Assembly: GCA_031552195.1 (NCBI GenBank)
Contig: JAVBMT010000023.1
Coordinates: 1-64,000, forward strand
Reading direction: 5' to 3'
From: JAVBMP01 sp031552195
GTDB lineage: Bacteria > Desulfobacterota > Desulfovibrionia > Desulfovibrionales > Desulfovibrionaceae
Length of the DNA: 64,000 bases
The translations under genes and the position numbers were made by a program. Shown here piece by piece: positions 8,588 through 17,584 of the stretch. Each line of letters opens with the position of its first letter. The stretch's first letter is position 1. The notes under the pieces were generated by a model. It saw only the letters and a program-made list of their open reading frames with translations, made no database searches and was not told the origin of the DNA.

Positions 8588-9187
8588 ATGAACGGCAATG
8601 AATATCAGGAAATATCCAAAGCATCAGCCCTGCCGCATTTTCAGCCCATGTTGCCGGAGGAAACGCCTTGCCGGGCCGAGCCGCCCAAAGCCGATTCATA
8701 CGCAAGCGGACAACGGGATCTTGGCGGCATTATCGGTAAAAACGGTTTCAACGCTTTAAGGCCGCACCTGCATGAATTGAGCAGGGCGACGAATCCTGAG
8801 AACCCTTTAGGGGAAATCATCAGGGAAAACATAGACGTTCTGCAGGAAATTTTCATCGAGCGCGTGTTTGAATTGTTCCGCCGGAAAGGAATAAACACGG
8901 AGAGCAAAGTGACGCTGCGGCTTGATAAAAGGGAAAACCTCGCCGTTCTTGACGATGGCCCTGAAAAAACGCTGGTTGACAAGACGCTTGGCGGCGCCCC
9001 GGAACTCTCGGGCATTTTTCGGGAAATAGCCTTGCAGTCCGAGCTGCTGCGCGATATGAACAATATCAGCCGCTTGTTGAATGACGATCTGCGCCAAGGC
9101 GGAGAATACGCCCGTTTGCCCGGCCACTTGCTCTATCAGATAACCTTCAAGGGCGAAATGAGCCACTTTTACTTCGCCAGGGCCTGA
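8588..9187 (+). CDS. hypothetical protein under a sigma-54 promoter
   Basis: A 199-residue soluble protein with no signal peptide and no family I recognise. The first 45 residues are polar and likely disordered. The rest is helical and charged, for example 'PENPLGEIIRENIDVLQEIF' and 'LQSELLRDMNNISRLLND'. The ATG follows 'gcggaggaaga', a strong ribosome site. Its 3' end overlaps the convergent rsmA by 19 bases. It stands alone on plus between two long minus-strand groups, and its sigma-54 promoter suggests conditional expression. Confidence 0.65.
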   Translation: MNGNEYQEISKASALPHFQPMLPEETPCRAEPPKADSYASGQRDLGGIIGKNGFNALRPHLHELSRATNPENPLGEIIRENIDVLQEIFIERVFELFRRKGINTESKVTLRLDKRENLAVLDDGPEKTLVDKTLGGAPELSGIFREIALQSELLRDMNNISRLLNDDLRQGGEYARLPGHLLYQITFKGEMSHFYFARA

Positions 9188-9957
9188 TACCCGCCAAGCC
9201 GTTCCGCCAGGCGGTTAAATTGTTCCGGTGTAAGCGTTTCAGGCCTTTGTTCCGTTTTTATTCCCATTTCTTCCAAAACCTCAAGCGGCAGCCCGTGGTT
9301 TTTAAAAATTCCGCCCAGTTGTTTGCGCCTTTGCTGGAAACAAAGGCGTAACAAGCTTCCCAGGCCTTGCGCCGGGTTTGTTTTGACCTCAAGCGGAATG
9401 AATGACAAAACGGCGGAATCAACCTTCGGCCTTGGCGTAAAAACCTGTGGCGGAACGATAAATTCCCGGCGCGGGGCAACGTGAATTTGCACCCAGACGG
9501 AAAGAGCGCCGTAATCCTTACCGCCCGGAACGGCCGTCAGCCGGTCTCCAACTTCCTTTTGGATCATGAACACAGCCTTCCGCAACCCCGGAGCCCGGCT
9601 GAAAATATCCCACATCAGCGGAGAGGCCACATTATATGGCAGGTTGCCTATAAACTTCCAAGGGTCGGTAAAAGTTTCCCAGTCCATCGTCATGGCGTCA
9701 GCCGCGATGACCTTCAGCTTGACAGGACGGTTTAGCCCGGCTTCCCGCCTTTCAGCGGCCCAGTACTCGTCTTTTTCCACCAGCACCAGTTCAGCCGGGG
9801 CGGCCTCAAGCAAAAAATCTGTCAAAGCCCCCGGACCGGGTCCGATTTCCAGCACCCGGTCTTCAGGGGTTATTTGCAAGGTTTCAACAATCTTTCGGGC
9901 AATATTGCGGTCTTTAAGAAAATTCTGCCCCAGGCTTTTTTTGGCTTTGGGCCGCAT
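9169..9957 (-). CDS. rsmA: 16S rRNA dimethyladenosine transferase (KsgA)
   Basis: RsmA dimethylates two adjacent adenosines in the 3' helix 45 loop of 16S rRNA using S-adenosylmethionine. The 262 residues show 'KKSLGQNFLKD' at the start, the SAM-binding 'VLEIGPGPGALTDFLL', and the catalytic 'IGNLPYNVASP' motif (NLPY). 'TPRPKVDSAVLSF' is the usual C-terminal family motif. The length is normal. It follows the DUF4952-like gene with only one base between its ATG and that gene's stop. Confidence 0.96.
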   Translation of the reverse strand: MRPKAKKSLGQNFLKDRNIARKIVETLQITPEDRVLEIGPGPGALTDFLLEAAPAELVLVEKDEYWAAERREAGLNRPVKLKVIAADAMTMDWETFTDPWKFIGNLPYNVASPLMWDIFSRAPGLRKAVFMIQKEVGDRLTAVPGGKDYGALSVWVQIHVAPRREFIVPPQVFTPRPKVDSAVLSFIPLEVKTNPAQGLGSLLRLCFQQRRKQLGGIFKNHGLPLEVLEEMGIKTEQRPETLTPEQFNRLAERLGGYQALAK

Positions 9958-9958
9958 T

Positions 9959-10414
9959 TCAGGGTTCCTCGGTATAACAGGTGACGGTTATGTAAAACCA
10001 GGGTATATATTCCCATAATTCCCGGCAGGTTTCCAATGCTTCCGCACTGTGCATGGAAACGGCGCAGTCTGTTCCGCCGGGGTCATCCGCGGAACCGGCA
10101 AGATGAATTTCCCCCTGCTCCGCCCCGCTTTCCCAGCCGCAGCAGACGAAGGTCAACAGGGGCATGCCGGTTTCCCGGTGTAAAAAATTTTCCACCCGCT
10201 CCGCCGCGCTTCCCTCCACCCGGTATTTCGCTTCCAAGGCTTTAACCGGCGGGCGTTCCACTTCATGGCAGGCCATGAAGTCCAGACCTTGAGCCTTGTT
10301 ACCGGACAACGCCAGAAAATCGCCGCAAGGCCGGGCCGCCAGGCAGTGGGCGGCAGGAAGGCCCGTTACGGCCAAAAGGCCTGACAATACGGCCGCGCGC
10401 AAACCTTTTTTCAT
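9959..10414 (-). CDS. exported DUF4952-like protein
   Basis: A 151-residue protein with a signal peptide ('KKGLRAAVLSGLLAVTGLP', cleavage after 'HCLAA'). The mature part has 'KYRVEGSAAERVENFL' followed by 'FVCCGWES', a pattern I associate with DUF4952 proteins. Several cysteines in the mature part suggest disulfides in the periplasm. Function is unknown. Its ATG overlaps the stop of the EF-G gene (ATGA), and rsmA follows at once, so it is embedded in a translation-related operon without an obvious reason. Confidence 0.55.
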   Translation of the reverse strand: MKKGLRAAVLSGLLAVTGLPAAHCLAARPCGDFLALSGNKAQGLDFMACHEVERPPVKALEAKYRVEGSAAERVENFLHRETGMPLLTFVCCGWESGAEQGEIHLAGSADDPGGTDCAVSMHSAEALETCRELWEYIPWFYITVTCYTEEP

Positions 10415-12456
10415 ATTATGCCGAAGTGGTCAAATTTCATGGAAGGATTGGCCCGGCCCTGAGTGGCTGAACGCAAAGCTGTGGAAAATCCGAAAAGTTC
10501 GCGCATGGGGGCCAGGGCCGTTACCAGTTTCAGGCCGCCCTGGTCGCGCAGGTCTTCCACCTTGCCCGAACGCATGTTCAGAAGGGTCATAACCGCGCCC
10601 AGGTTGGCTTCCGGCACGGAAATTTCAAGGCGCATCACAGGCTCAAGCAGGGCCGGAGACGCCGCCGCCATGGCCTCTTTAAGCGCGGTTGAAGCCGCCA
10701 TGTGATATCCGGCCGGAGAAGAAGCCCCCGCCTTGTAGCCAAGGGCGGAAAGCCTGATTTCCACATCACGCACCGGAAAACATTTCAGCACGCCGCAATA
10801 TAAAGAATCCGCAATGCCTTTTTCCGCTTCCTCCACCCAGGCTCTGGGCCAGGATTTCCCGGCTTCGTAGTTGGCGGCGATATTTTCAGCCAAAACGACG
10901 CGGACGCTGTTTCCGCTGCCGCGCGGCGCAGGAGACACCTCAACGGTAACCCGCCCGTAGTGGCGGATATCTCCGAGCTCGCGGTCGAATTCCGCCGTGG
11001 CCGAAGCCGTAGCCTGAACGGTTTCAAGGCAAAGCACCTGGGGTTTTCCGCTTCTGGCTTCAACTCCGTATTCCCGCTTGAGCCGCTCGCAAAGCACTTC
11101 AAGGTGCAGTTCTCCCATGCCGGAAACTATTCTTTGCCCCGAGTTTTCATCCTGTTCCACTTTAAGGGTCGGATCTTCAAGGGCGAAGCGGGTCATGGCC
11201 TCGTCCAGCTTAACGCCTTCGGAGGCGTTGCGCGGCTCAAGGGCAATGGAAATAACAGGCTGATATGCGGAAATATTTTCCAGGACGACCGGGTGAGCCG
11301 GAGAGGAAAGGGTATCGCCGGTGCGCGCTTTTTTCAGGCCCTGAACCGCCACGATTTCTCCGGCTCCGGCGCGTTCGAGCTGTTCGCGCCGGTCTGCGTG
11401 CAGGCGGTAAATGCGCCCAAGGCGTTCCTTGTCTCCCCTCGTGGCGTTCAGGCAGGCCATGCCTTCGCTGATTGCTCCGGAATAAATGCGGATAAGGGCC
11501 AGGCTATGCCCGGCTTCAAGTAAAACTTTAAAAACCAGGGCGGCCAAGGGAGCGTCCGGATTTTTAATGTCAACTGAGGCTAAAGCCGGTGGAAGCGCGG
11601 CGTCGAGCGGGCTGGGCAAATAAGCGCAAATGCCGTCCAGCAAAGGTTGAATGCCGGTGTTGCGCAGGGCTGAACCAGCGAAAACCGGCACGATGCGCCC
11701 ATTCAAAACGGCTTTACGCAAGGCCGTCCGCAAAACTTGAGGCTCCGGCTCAACTCCGGCCAGATACTGCTCCATGATCGCGTCATCTTCATCCGCCGCG
11801 GCTTCAATCAGCTTTTCCCGCCAAGGCCCAGCCAGCGCATCGTCTTCCGGTCCGAAAGGAAAGCGGCTGTATTCCATGCCCTTGCTGTTCTGGTCGAACT
11901 CAAGCCTTTCCTTGTGCAAAACATCCAGCAGCACGCCGAATTCATCGCCTTCACCGGCCGGAACGACTATAGGGACCGGGTTGGCTTTAAGCCTCAGCCG
12001 CATGCCCTCCAGAACACCGGTGAAAGACGCGCCCGGCCTGTCAAGTTTGTTGATGAAGGCGAGCTTGGGGATACCGAACTTTTCCGCCTGGGCCCACACC
12101 GTTTCCGATTGGGGTTCAACCCCTGCCACGGCGCAAAAAACCCCGACAACTCCGTCAAGCACCCGTAAGGAACGCTCCACTTCTATCGTAAAATCAACGT
12201 GCCCCGGCGTGTCTATCAGGTTTATGCCGTGCCCTTCCCAGGCGCAGGTAGTACAGGCTGAGGCGATGGTTATGCCGCGTTCCTGCTCTTCCGGCATGAA
12301 GTCCATGGTGGCCGCGCCTTCATGCACTTCCCCCAGGCGATGAATTTTATGGGTGTAAAAAAGAATGCGTTCGCTCAGCGTGGTTTTTCCGGCGTCTATG
12401 TGGGCAATAATGCCTATGTTGCGCAGTCGTTCAAGTTTCAAGTCCGTTTCAGGCAT
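10411..12456 (-). CDS. fusA: elongation factor G (probable second paralogue)
   Basis: A 681-residue translational GTPase of the EF-G family, which moves tRNA and mRNA on the ribosome or helps recycle it. G motifs are 'AHIDAGKTT' (P-loop), 'ERGITIASA' (switch I), 'DTPGHVDFT' and 'NKLDRPGA'. Domains III-V follow, including 'YRVE'-like domain IV and a C-terminal 'GRANPSMKFDHF'. It is not in a str operon (no rpsL, rpsG or tuf nearby), so I infer a second EF-G rather than the main one. The ATG has a GGAAGG site. It overlaps the next gene by four bases. Confidence 0.88.
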   Translation of the reverse strand: MPETDLKLERLRNIGIIAHIDAGKTTLSERILFYTHKIHRLGEVHEGAATMDFMPEEQERGITIASACTTCAWEGHGINLIDTPGHVDFTIEVERSLRVLDGVVGVFCAVAGVEPQSETVWAQAEKFGIPKLAFINKLDRPGASFTGVLEGMRLRLKANPVPIVVPAGEGDEFGVLLDVLHKERLEFDQNSKGMEYSRFPFGPEDDALAGPWREKLIEAAADEDDAIMEQYLAGVEPEPQVLRTALRKAVLNGRIVPVFAGSALRNTGIQPLLDGICAYLPSPLDAALPPALASVDIKNPDAPLAALVFKVLLEAGHSLALIRIYSGAISEGMACLNATRGDKERLGRIYRLHADRREQLERAGAGEIVAVQGLKKARTGDTLSSPAHPVVLENISAYQPVISIALEPRNASEGVKLDEAMTRFALEDPTLKVEQDENSGQRIVSGMGELHLEVLCERLKREYGVEARSGKPQVLCLETVQATASATAEFDRELGDIRHYGRVTVEVSPAPRGSGNSVRVVLAENIAANYEAGKSWPRAWVEEAEKGIADSLYCGVLKCFPVRDVEIRLSALGYKAGASSPAGYHMAASTALKEAMAAASPALLEPVMRLEISVPEANLGAVMTLLNMRSGKVEDLRDQGGLKLVTALAPMRELFGFSTALRSATQGRANPSMKFDHFGII

Positions 12457-12522
12457 AATTCACCTTCCAGCTTGCCGTCCGCCATGCGTTCGGGAAATCC
12501 GATCAGCATGTCTCAATTTTGC

Positions 12523-14640
12523 TTAAAACAATTTCAGTTGTTCGGTTTTAGAAATTTGCGCGTCCGCAGGGCCGTTCAGCAGTTTCAGAAATTCCGATTC
12601 ATTTAAAACCGTTACCCCAAGGGCGGAGGCTTTGGCAAGTTTTGAACCGGCCTCGGCCCCGGCCACAAGGTAATCAAGATTTTTTGACACCGCGCTTAAA
12701 ATTTTCGCCCCCCGTTCTTCCGCAAGTTTTTGCGCCTCATGGCGTGGTATGGACAACGTTCCGGTAAACAGCACTGTTTTGCCGGACAACACCCCGCCCT
12801 GCGGCATGTGATTAGCTTCGCCGGGCTGTTCAGGCCACAGCTTAAGGGTCTTGAATTCAGCCAGCATGGCCATATTGCCTGGCTCCGCAAAAAAATCTTT
12901 TATGGAAGCCGCAACTTCAGGGCCTATGTCTTCAATGCCTTGCAGCTCTTCGCAAGAGGCGGCGGAAACGGCGTCAAGGCTGGAATAACGCGCGGCCAGT
13001 GCCTTGGCCGTCTGCTCGCCGACATGGCGTATGCCAAGGGCGCATAACAGGCGTGCCAGGCTTGCGTTTTTACGGGTTTCTTCCAGCGAACGGAGAAATT
13101 TTTTCGCCAGGATTTCTCCCATGCGCTCAAGGTGCATCAGGCTGTGATAGTCCAGCCGGAAAAGATCCGGCGGAGTTTTTACCAGCCCTTTGTCTATGAA
13201 CTGCTCAATCCATTTTCCCCCAAGGCCCTGAATATCCAACCCGGCTTTGGAGACGAAGTGAATTATGGACTGACGTACCACCGCCGGGCAAAGCTTGTTC
13301 AAACAGCGCCAGGCGGCCTCGCCTTCGGCCCTGTGAACCCTGCTGGCGCATTTCGGGCAAAATTCCGGGAAATTGAATATTTTTTCCGTGCCGTCGCGCT
13401 TTTCCGCAAGCGGGCGCACGACCTCCGGAATCACCTCTCCGGCCCGCTGCACCAGAACCCGGTCGCCCAACCGCAAATCTTTGGCGCGTATTTCATCTTC
13501 ATTATGCAACGTGGCGCTGGAAACGGTCACCCCGCCGACGCTTACCGGGTCAAGGGCGGCGACCGGGGTGAGCACTCCGGTGCGCCCTACCTGAATGATT
13601 ATGTCGCGCAGGGTCGTTTCCGCCTGCCTGGTCGGAAATTTCATTGCCACGGCCCAACGCGGGGCGTGGGCGGTGAAACCGAGTTCATCCTGCCACTCTA
13701 GGTTGTTCAGTTTGGCGACCACTCCGTCGATTTCAAATTCGAGTTCTTCACGCCTTTCAGGCATGGCAAGGTAATAGTTCTCAACCTCGGCGGAGCTTTC
13801 GCACAACTTCGCGCCGGGCGGGGTGTTAAAGCCCAGCCCGCGCAGTTCGGCCATAAGTTCGGCCTGGCTTTTCCATGGCGCGCCCGTTGAACCGTAATCA
13901 ACCTTGCCAACGCCATATGCAATGAAACGCAACGGCCGCCTGGCGCTGACCTTCGGATCCAGCTGTTTGACGGAACCGGCGGCCGCGTTGCGCGGGTTTG
14001 CGAAAATTTTTTCTCCCTTGGCGGCCTGGGCGCGGTTAAATGCGGCGAAATCATTCCTGGTGATCAAAACCTCTCCGCGCACTTCCAACAAAAGAGGAGG
14101 AGAAGCCTGGCGCAGTTTTAACGGTATGTTTTTAACTGTGCGCATATTGGCGCTTACGTCTTCGCCCTTGAGGCCGTCACCCCTGGTCAGGGCCGCGGAA
14201 AACTCGCCGTTTTCATAGACAAGTTCCATAGCCAGGCCGTCCATTTTAGGTTCCAGCCAGAAGGCGCAGTCTTCCGCCCTTCTGCCGGGCAAAAAGCGAA
14301 GCAGCTTTTCCATGAACTCGCGCCACTCGTCAATGTCAAACACGTTGTCCAGGCTATACATGGGCAAAGAATGAAGACGCGAGGCAAACCCTTCGCTGAT
14401 GCCGCCCACCCGTTGCGTTGGGGATGAAGGAGAATAAAATTCCGGATATTCCTTTTCAAGGGCCAGCAGTTCGTTAAAAAGGGCGTCGTATTCGCCGTCT
14501 GAAACTTCCGGTTCGCCCAGCGCGTGGTAGGCGTAAGACAATTCATTCAGCCTGCCGCGCAGCTCGGCGATTTTTTCTTCCGCTTCCCTGTTCGCTTCGC
14601 TCATAAAAAATTGTGACTCCGTTGAAAATATATCCGGCAT
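12523..14640 (-). CDS. ligA: NAD-dependent DNA ligase
   Basis: LigA seals nicks in replication and repair using NAD. The 705 residues contain domain Ia near the N terminus, the adenylation motif 'LEPKMDGLAMEL' with the nucleophilic Lys near residue 132, and an OB fold. A four-Cys zinc finger ('CPKCASRV' and 'CLNKLCPA') is followed by helix-hairpin-helix repeats ('LGIRHVGEQTAKALA') and a C-terminal BRCT domain beginning 'GKTVLFTGTL'. All domains are complete. A start 12 codons later is also possible. uvrB lies 51 bases upstream on the same strand. Confidence 0.97.
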   Translation of the reverse strand: MPDIFSTESQFFMSEANREAEEKIAELRGRLNELSYAYHALGEPEVSDGEYDALFNELLALEKEYPEFYSPSSPTQRVGGISEGFASRLHSLPMYSLDNVFDIDEWREFMEKLLRFLPGRRAEDCAFWLEPKMDGLAMELVYENGEFSAALTRGDGLKGEDVSANMRTVKNIPLKLRQASPPLLLEVRGEVLITRNDFAAFNRAQAAKGEKIFANPRNAAAGSVKQLDPKVSARRPLRFIAYGVGKVDYGSTGAPWKSQAELMAELRGLGFNTPPGAKLCESSAEVENYYLAMPERREELEFEIDGVVAKLNNLEWQDELGFTAHAPRWAVAMKFPTRQAETTLRDIIIQVGRTGVLTPVAALDPVSVGGVTVSSATLHNEDEIRAKDLRLGDRVLVQRAGEVIPEVVRPLAEKRDGTEKIFNFPEFCPKCASRVHRAEGEAAWRCLNKLCPAVVRQSIIHFVSKAGLDIQGLGGKWIEQFIDKGLVKTPPDLFRLDYHSLMHLERMGEILAKKFLRSLEETRKNASLARLLCALGIRHVGEQTAKALAARYSSLDAVSAASCEELQGIEDIGPEVAASIKDFFAEPGNMAMLAEFKTLKLWPEQPGEANHMPQGGVLSGKTVLFTGTLSIPRHEAQKLAEERGAKILSAVSKNLDYLVAGAEAGSKLAKASALGVTVLNESEFLKLLNGPADAQISKTEQLKLF

Positions 14641-14691
14641 GAGGCCTTTTGGACGTGGAACGCTATGCTCATTTTTCGTTTCCAGAACCTT

Positions 14692-16740
14692 TTATTCACC
14701 GTTTTCCGCCCCTGAAACATACAGACGCTCGCGCAACAGGCTTATGCGGTCACGCAAGGCCGCCGCATCTTCAAACTCAAGGTTTTTCGCGGCTTCGCGC
14801 ATGTCGCGCTCGAGTTTTTTGATGGTTTTGGCCAATTCAGCCGGGCTTGAATAAGCGGTTTCGCGTTCCGGCGTCTCCGACGCCTTGACCTTGCGGCTTC
14901 CTTTTCGCCCGCCGGGGGCAGACGCCTCGCGCGCGAACAGGTTATCGAACGGCGTCTCCACATTTTTGCGTATGGTCGTAGGCGTTATGCCGTGAAGCTG
15001 GTTGAAATTTTCCTGCTTGGCGCGGCGCCTGGCCGTCTCATCCATGGCTTCGCGCATGGAACGGGTGATGTTGTCCGCATACAATATAACCTGCCCCGCG
15101 CTGTTGCGGGCCGCGCGGCCGAAGGTCTGGATCATGGAGCCGCGCGAACGCAAAAATCCTTCCTTGTCGGCATCCAGAATGGCCACCAGAGAAACTTCAG
15201 GGATATCCAGGCCTTCGCGCAGCAGATTTATGCCGACAAGCACGTCGAATTCCTTACGGCGCAACGAGCGTATAATCGCCATGCGTTCCAGCGTGTCTAT
15301 GTCAGAGTGCAGATACCGGGCGGCAACGCCCATCTGGTTGAAGTATTCCGTGAGATCTTCAGCCATGCGTTTGGTCAGGGTGGTGACCAGAACCCGTTCG
15401 TCGCGCGTGGCGCGCAAGCGGCATTCTTCCATCAGGTTGTCCATTTGCCCATGGCTCGGCCTGACTTCAACCAGGGGATCAAGCAAACCGGTGGGCCGTA
15501 TCACCTGCTCGGCCACAAGCCCTTGCGAGCGTTCCATTTCCCACGGTCCCGGAGTTGCGGAAACGTACACCACCTGCCCGATGCGCTCTAGAAATTCCTC
15601 AAAACGCAAAGGGCGGTTATCCAGGGCGGAGGGAAGGCGGAAACCGTAATCGACAAGAGTTTGCTTGCGCGAGCGGTCTCCTTTGTACATGGCCCCTACC
15701 TGCGGTATGGTGATGTGCGACTCGTCGACAAAAAACAGGAAGTCTTTCGGAAAATAATCCAGCAGGCAGGAAGGTGCTTCGCCCTCCTTGCGCCCGTCCA
15801 GGTGGCGGGAATAATTTTCTATTCCCGGGCAATAGCCCATTTCTTCCATCATTTCCAGGTCAAGCTGGGTGCGCTGTTCCAGGCGCTGGGCTTCAAGAAG
15901 CCTGGCGCTTGAGCGAAATTCGGTCAGACGCAGCAAAAGTTCCTCGCGAATGTCAGAAGCCGCGCGGGCCAGGTTGTCGCGGTCCGAAACATAGTGGCTG
16001 GCGGGGTAAATGACGGTTTTGCCGACAGATCCGAGTTTTTTTCCCGTAAGGGCGTCAACCTGGGAGATTTCTTCCAGCTCGTCGCCGAAAAATTCCAGAC
16101 GCAGGGCCTGTTCGTGTTCATAGGCCGGTATGATTTCCAGCACGTCTCCCCGCAAGCGGAAAGTTCCACGGTGGAAATCGTAATCGTTGCGCGTATACTG
16201 GATATCCACCAGCTTGCCGATTAAAGAATCCACAGAGCAGCGCTGGCCGGCTTCGAGCGGTATCATCATCTTGGCGTAAAATTCCGGGGAACCCAGGCCG
16301 TAAATGCAGGAAACCGAGGCGACTATGATGACGTCGCGCCTGGTAAGCAAGGCGTGGGTCGCGGCGTGGCGCAACTTTTCAATGTTGTCGTTAATGGCGG
16401 AGTCTTTTTCAATGTAGGTGTCGGAGGAAGGAACGTAGGCTTCCGGCTGGTAGTAATCGTAATAGCTCACGAAATATTCAACCGCGTTGTGCGGAAACAA
16501 CCCGCGAAATTCATTGTAAAGCTGCGCGGCCAGGGTTTTGTTGTGGGCCAGAATAAGGGCCGGGCGGTTCATGCGCGCGATGGTCTGGGCCATGGTGAAG
16601 GTTTTTCCCGACCCGGTAACGCCAAGAAGAACCTGATCGCGCACGCCCTGCCGGAGGTTTTCCACCAGTTGGCCTATAGCCTCGGGTTGGTCGCCGCGCG
16701 GCTCGTTTTCCGTGACAAGCTGAAAAATGCTTTTTTCCAT
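14692..16740 (-). CDS. uvrB: excinuclease ABC subunit B
   Basis: UvrB is the damage-verifying helicase-like subunit of nucleotide excision repair. The 682 residues hold the Walker A 'LGVTGSGKTFTMA', the beta-hairpin region 'YYDYYQPEAYVP', the DEAD-like 'FVDESHITIPQ', helicase motif VI 'QTFGRAARN', and a C-terminal UVR domain ('LERDMREAAKNLEFEDAA') for UvrC binding. It is full length. It lies between aat and ligA in the same orientation; uvrA and uvrC are not in the window. Confidence 0.97.
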   Translation of the reverse strand: MEKSIFQLVTENEPRGDQPEAIGQLVENLRQGVRDQVLLGVTGSGKTFTMAQTIARMNRPALILAHNKTLAAQLYNEFRGLFPHNAVEYFVSYYDYYQPEAYVPSSDTYIEKDSAINDNIEKLRHAATHALLTRRDVIIVASVSCIYGLGSPEFYAKMMIPLEAGQRCSVDSLIGKLVDIQYTRNDYDFHRGTFRLRGDVLEIIPAYEHEQALRLEFFGDELEEISQVDALTGKKLGSVGKTVIYPASHYVSDRDNLARAASDIREELLLRLTEFRSSARLLEAQRLEQRTQLDLEMMEEMGYCPGIENYSRHLDGRKEGEAPSCLLDYFPKDFLFFVDESHITIPQVGAMYKGDRSRKQTLVDYGFRLPSALDNRPLRFEEFLERIGQVVYVSATPGPWEMERSQGLVAEQVIRPTGLLDPLVEVRPSHGQMDNLMEECRLRATRDERVLVTTLTKRMAEDLTEYFNQMGVAARYLHSDIDTLERMAIIRSLRRKEFDVLVGINLLREGLDIPEVSLVAILDADKEGFLRSRGSMIQTFGRAARNSAGQVILYADNITRSMREAMDETARRRAKQENFNQLHGITPTTIRKNVETPFDNLFAREASAPGGRKGSRKVKASETPERETAYSSPAELAKTIKKLERDMREAAKNLEFEDAAALRDRISLLRERLYVSGAENGE

Positions 16741-16768
16741 TAGCGCAAACCTTCGCCCGTTTTAAAGG

Positions 16769-17578
16769 CTAAAACATGTTCTCATGCTTCTGGGCGGCGG
16801 CAAGGCGCGCCAAAAATTCCAGACGCGTCATGTCTCTGGCTCCAAAACGGCCCAGGTGCGCGGTATTTTGCTGGCAATCCACCATAGAGCAACCGCGTTT
16901 TTTCAAAACCTCCATAAACCAGGCGAAAGCGGCCTTGGACGCGTTCGGCAGGACGTAAAACATCGATTCTCCGAAAAAGACAGACCCGAACGTTACGCCG
17001 TAAAAACCGCCGACCAGTTCGCCATTCCGCCACGCCTCGACGGAATGGGCCAGGCCGGCCTTATGCAGCCTGAGATAGGCCTCCATCATATTCGGCCCCA
17101 GCCAGGTGTGCCCGAAATCTTCAACGTCGTCTTTTCCGCAAGAACATTCCGCCGGCAGGTATTCACAGCCCGGTTCCCCTTCCGGAGAAAAGCCTTCGGC
17201 ATCGTCGTCCGGCTCAGCGAACTCCGCTTCACTTTCTTCCTGCGGCGTGAAACCATCCGTTCGCCGGCTTGCCGCACACCCATGCATTACAGCTTCAAAG
17301 GCCCGGTCAATACTGAAATTGAAAAAACCTCTTTTCAATATTTTGGCCAGACTGTGCGGAATATGCAGGTTTTCCGGCAAAAGCACAAAACGCGGGTCTG
17401 GAGACCACCATAAAATAGGCGTATCAAGTTGCTGATACCAGGGAAAGATACCGGACCGGTAAGCCGTTTCAACGCGGGTTACGGAAAGGTCGCCGCCAAT
17501 GGCGAGCAGTCCCTCCGAATTGGCAAGTTCAGGGGGAGGGAACTCCGTGCCGCGTTCAGGCAGAATAAATACAGGCAC
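16769..17578 (-). CDS. aat: leucyl/phenylalanyl-tRNA--protein transferase with an insertion
   Basis: Aat adds Leu or Phe to proteins with N-terminal Lys or Arg, creating N-degrons for ClpS/ClpAP. Family motifs are 'GIFPWYQ', 'WWSPDPRFVL', 'AHSVEAWRNGELVGGFYG', 'FFGESMF' and 'DCQQNTAHLGRFGARDMTR'. Residues about 107-157 (17108-17260) are an extra acidic segment placed where the usual short loop leads to 'TW--P-M'; it contains 'CEYLPAECSCGK'. The protein is 269 residues, against the 230 or so that are usual. Start is GTG at 17578. It is seven bases downstream of clpA, its pathway partner. Confidence 0.94.
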   Translation of the reverse strand: MPVFILPERGTEFPPPELANSEGLLAIGGDLSVTRVETAYRSGIFPWYQQLDTPILWWSPDPRFVLLPENLHIPHSLAKILKRGFFNFSIDRAFEAVMHGCAASRRTDGFTPQEESEAEFAEPDDDAEGFSPEGEPGCEYLPAECSCGKDDVEDFGHTWLGPNMMEAYLRLHKAGLAHSVEAWRNGELVGGFYGVTFGSVFFGESMFYVLPNASKAAFAWFMEVLKKRGCSMVDCQQNTAHLGRFGARDMTRLEFLARLAAAQKHENMF

Positions 17579-17584
17579 CTTATT

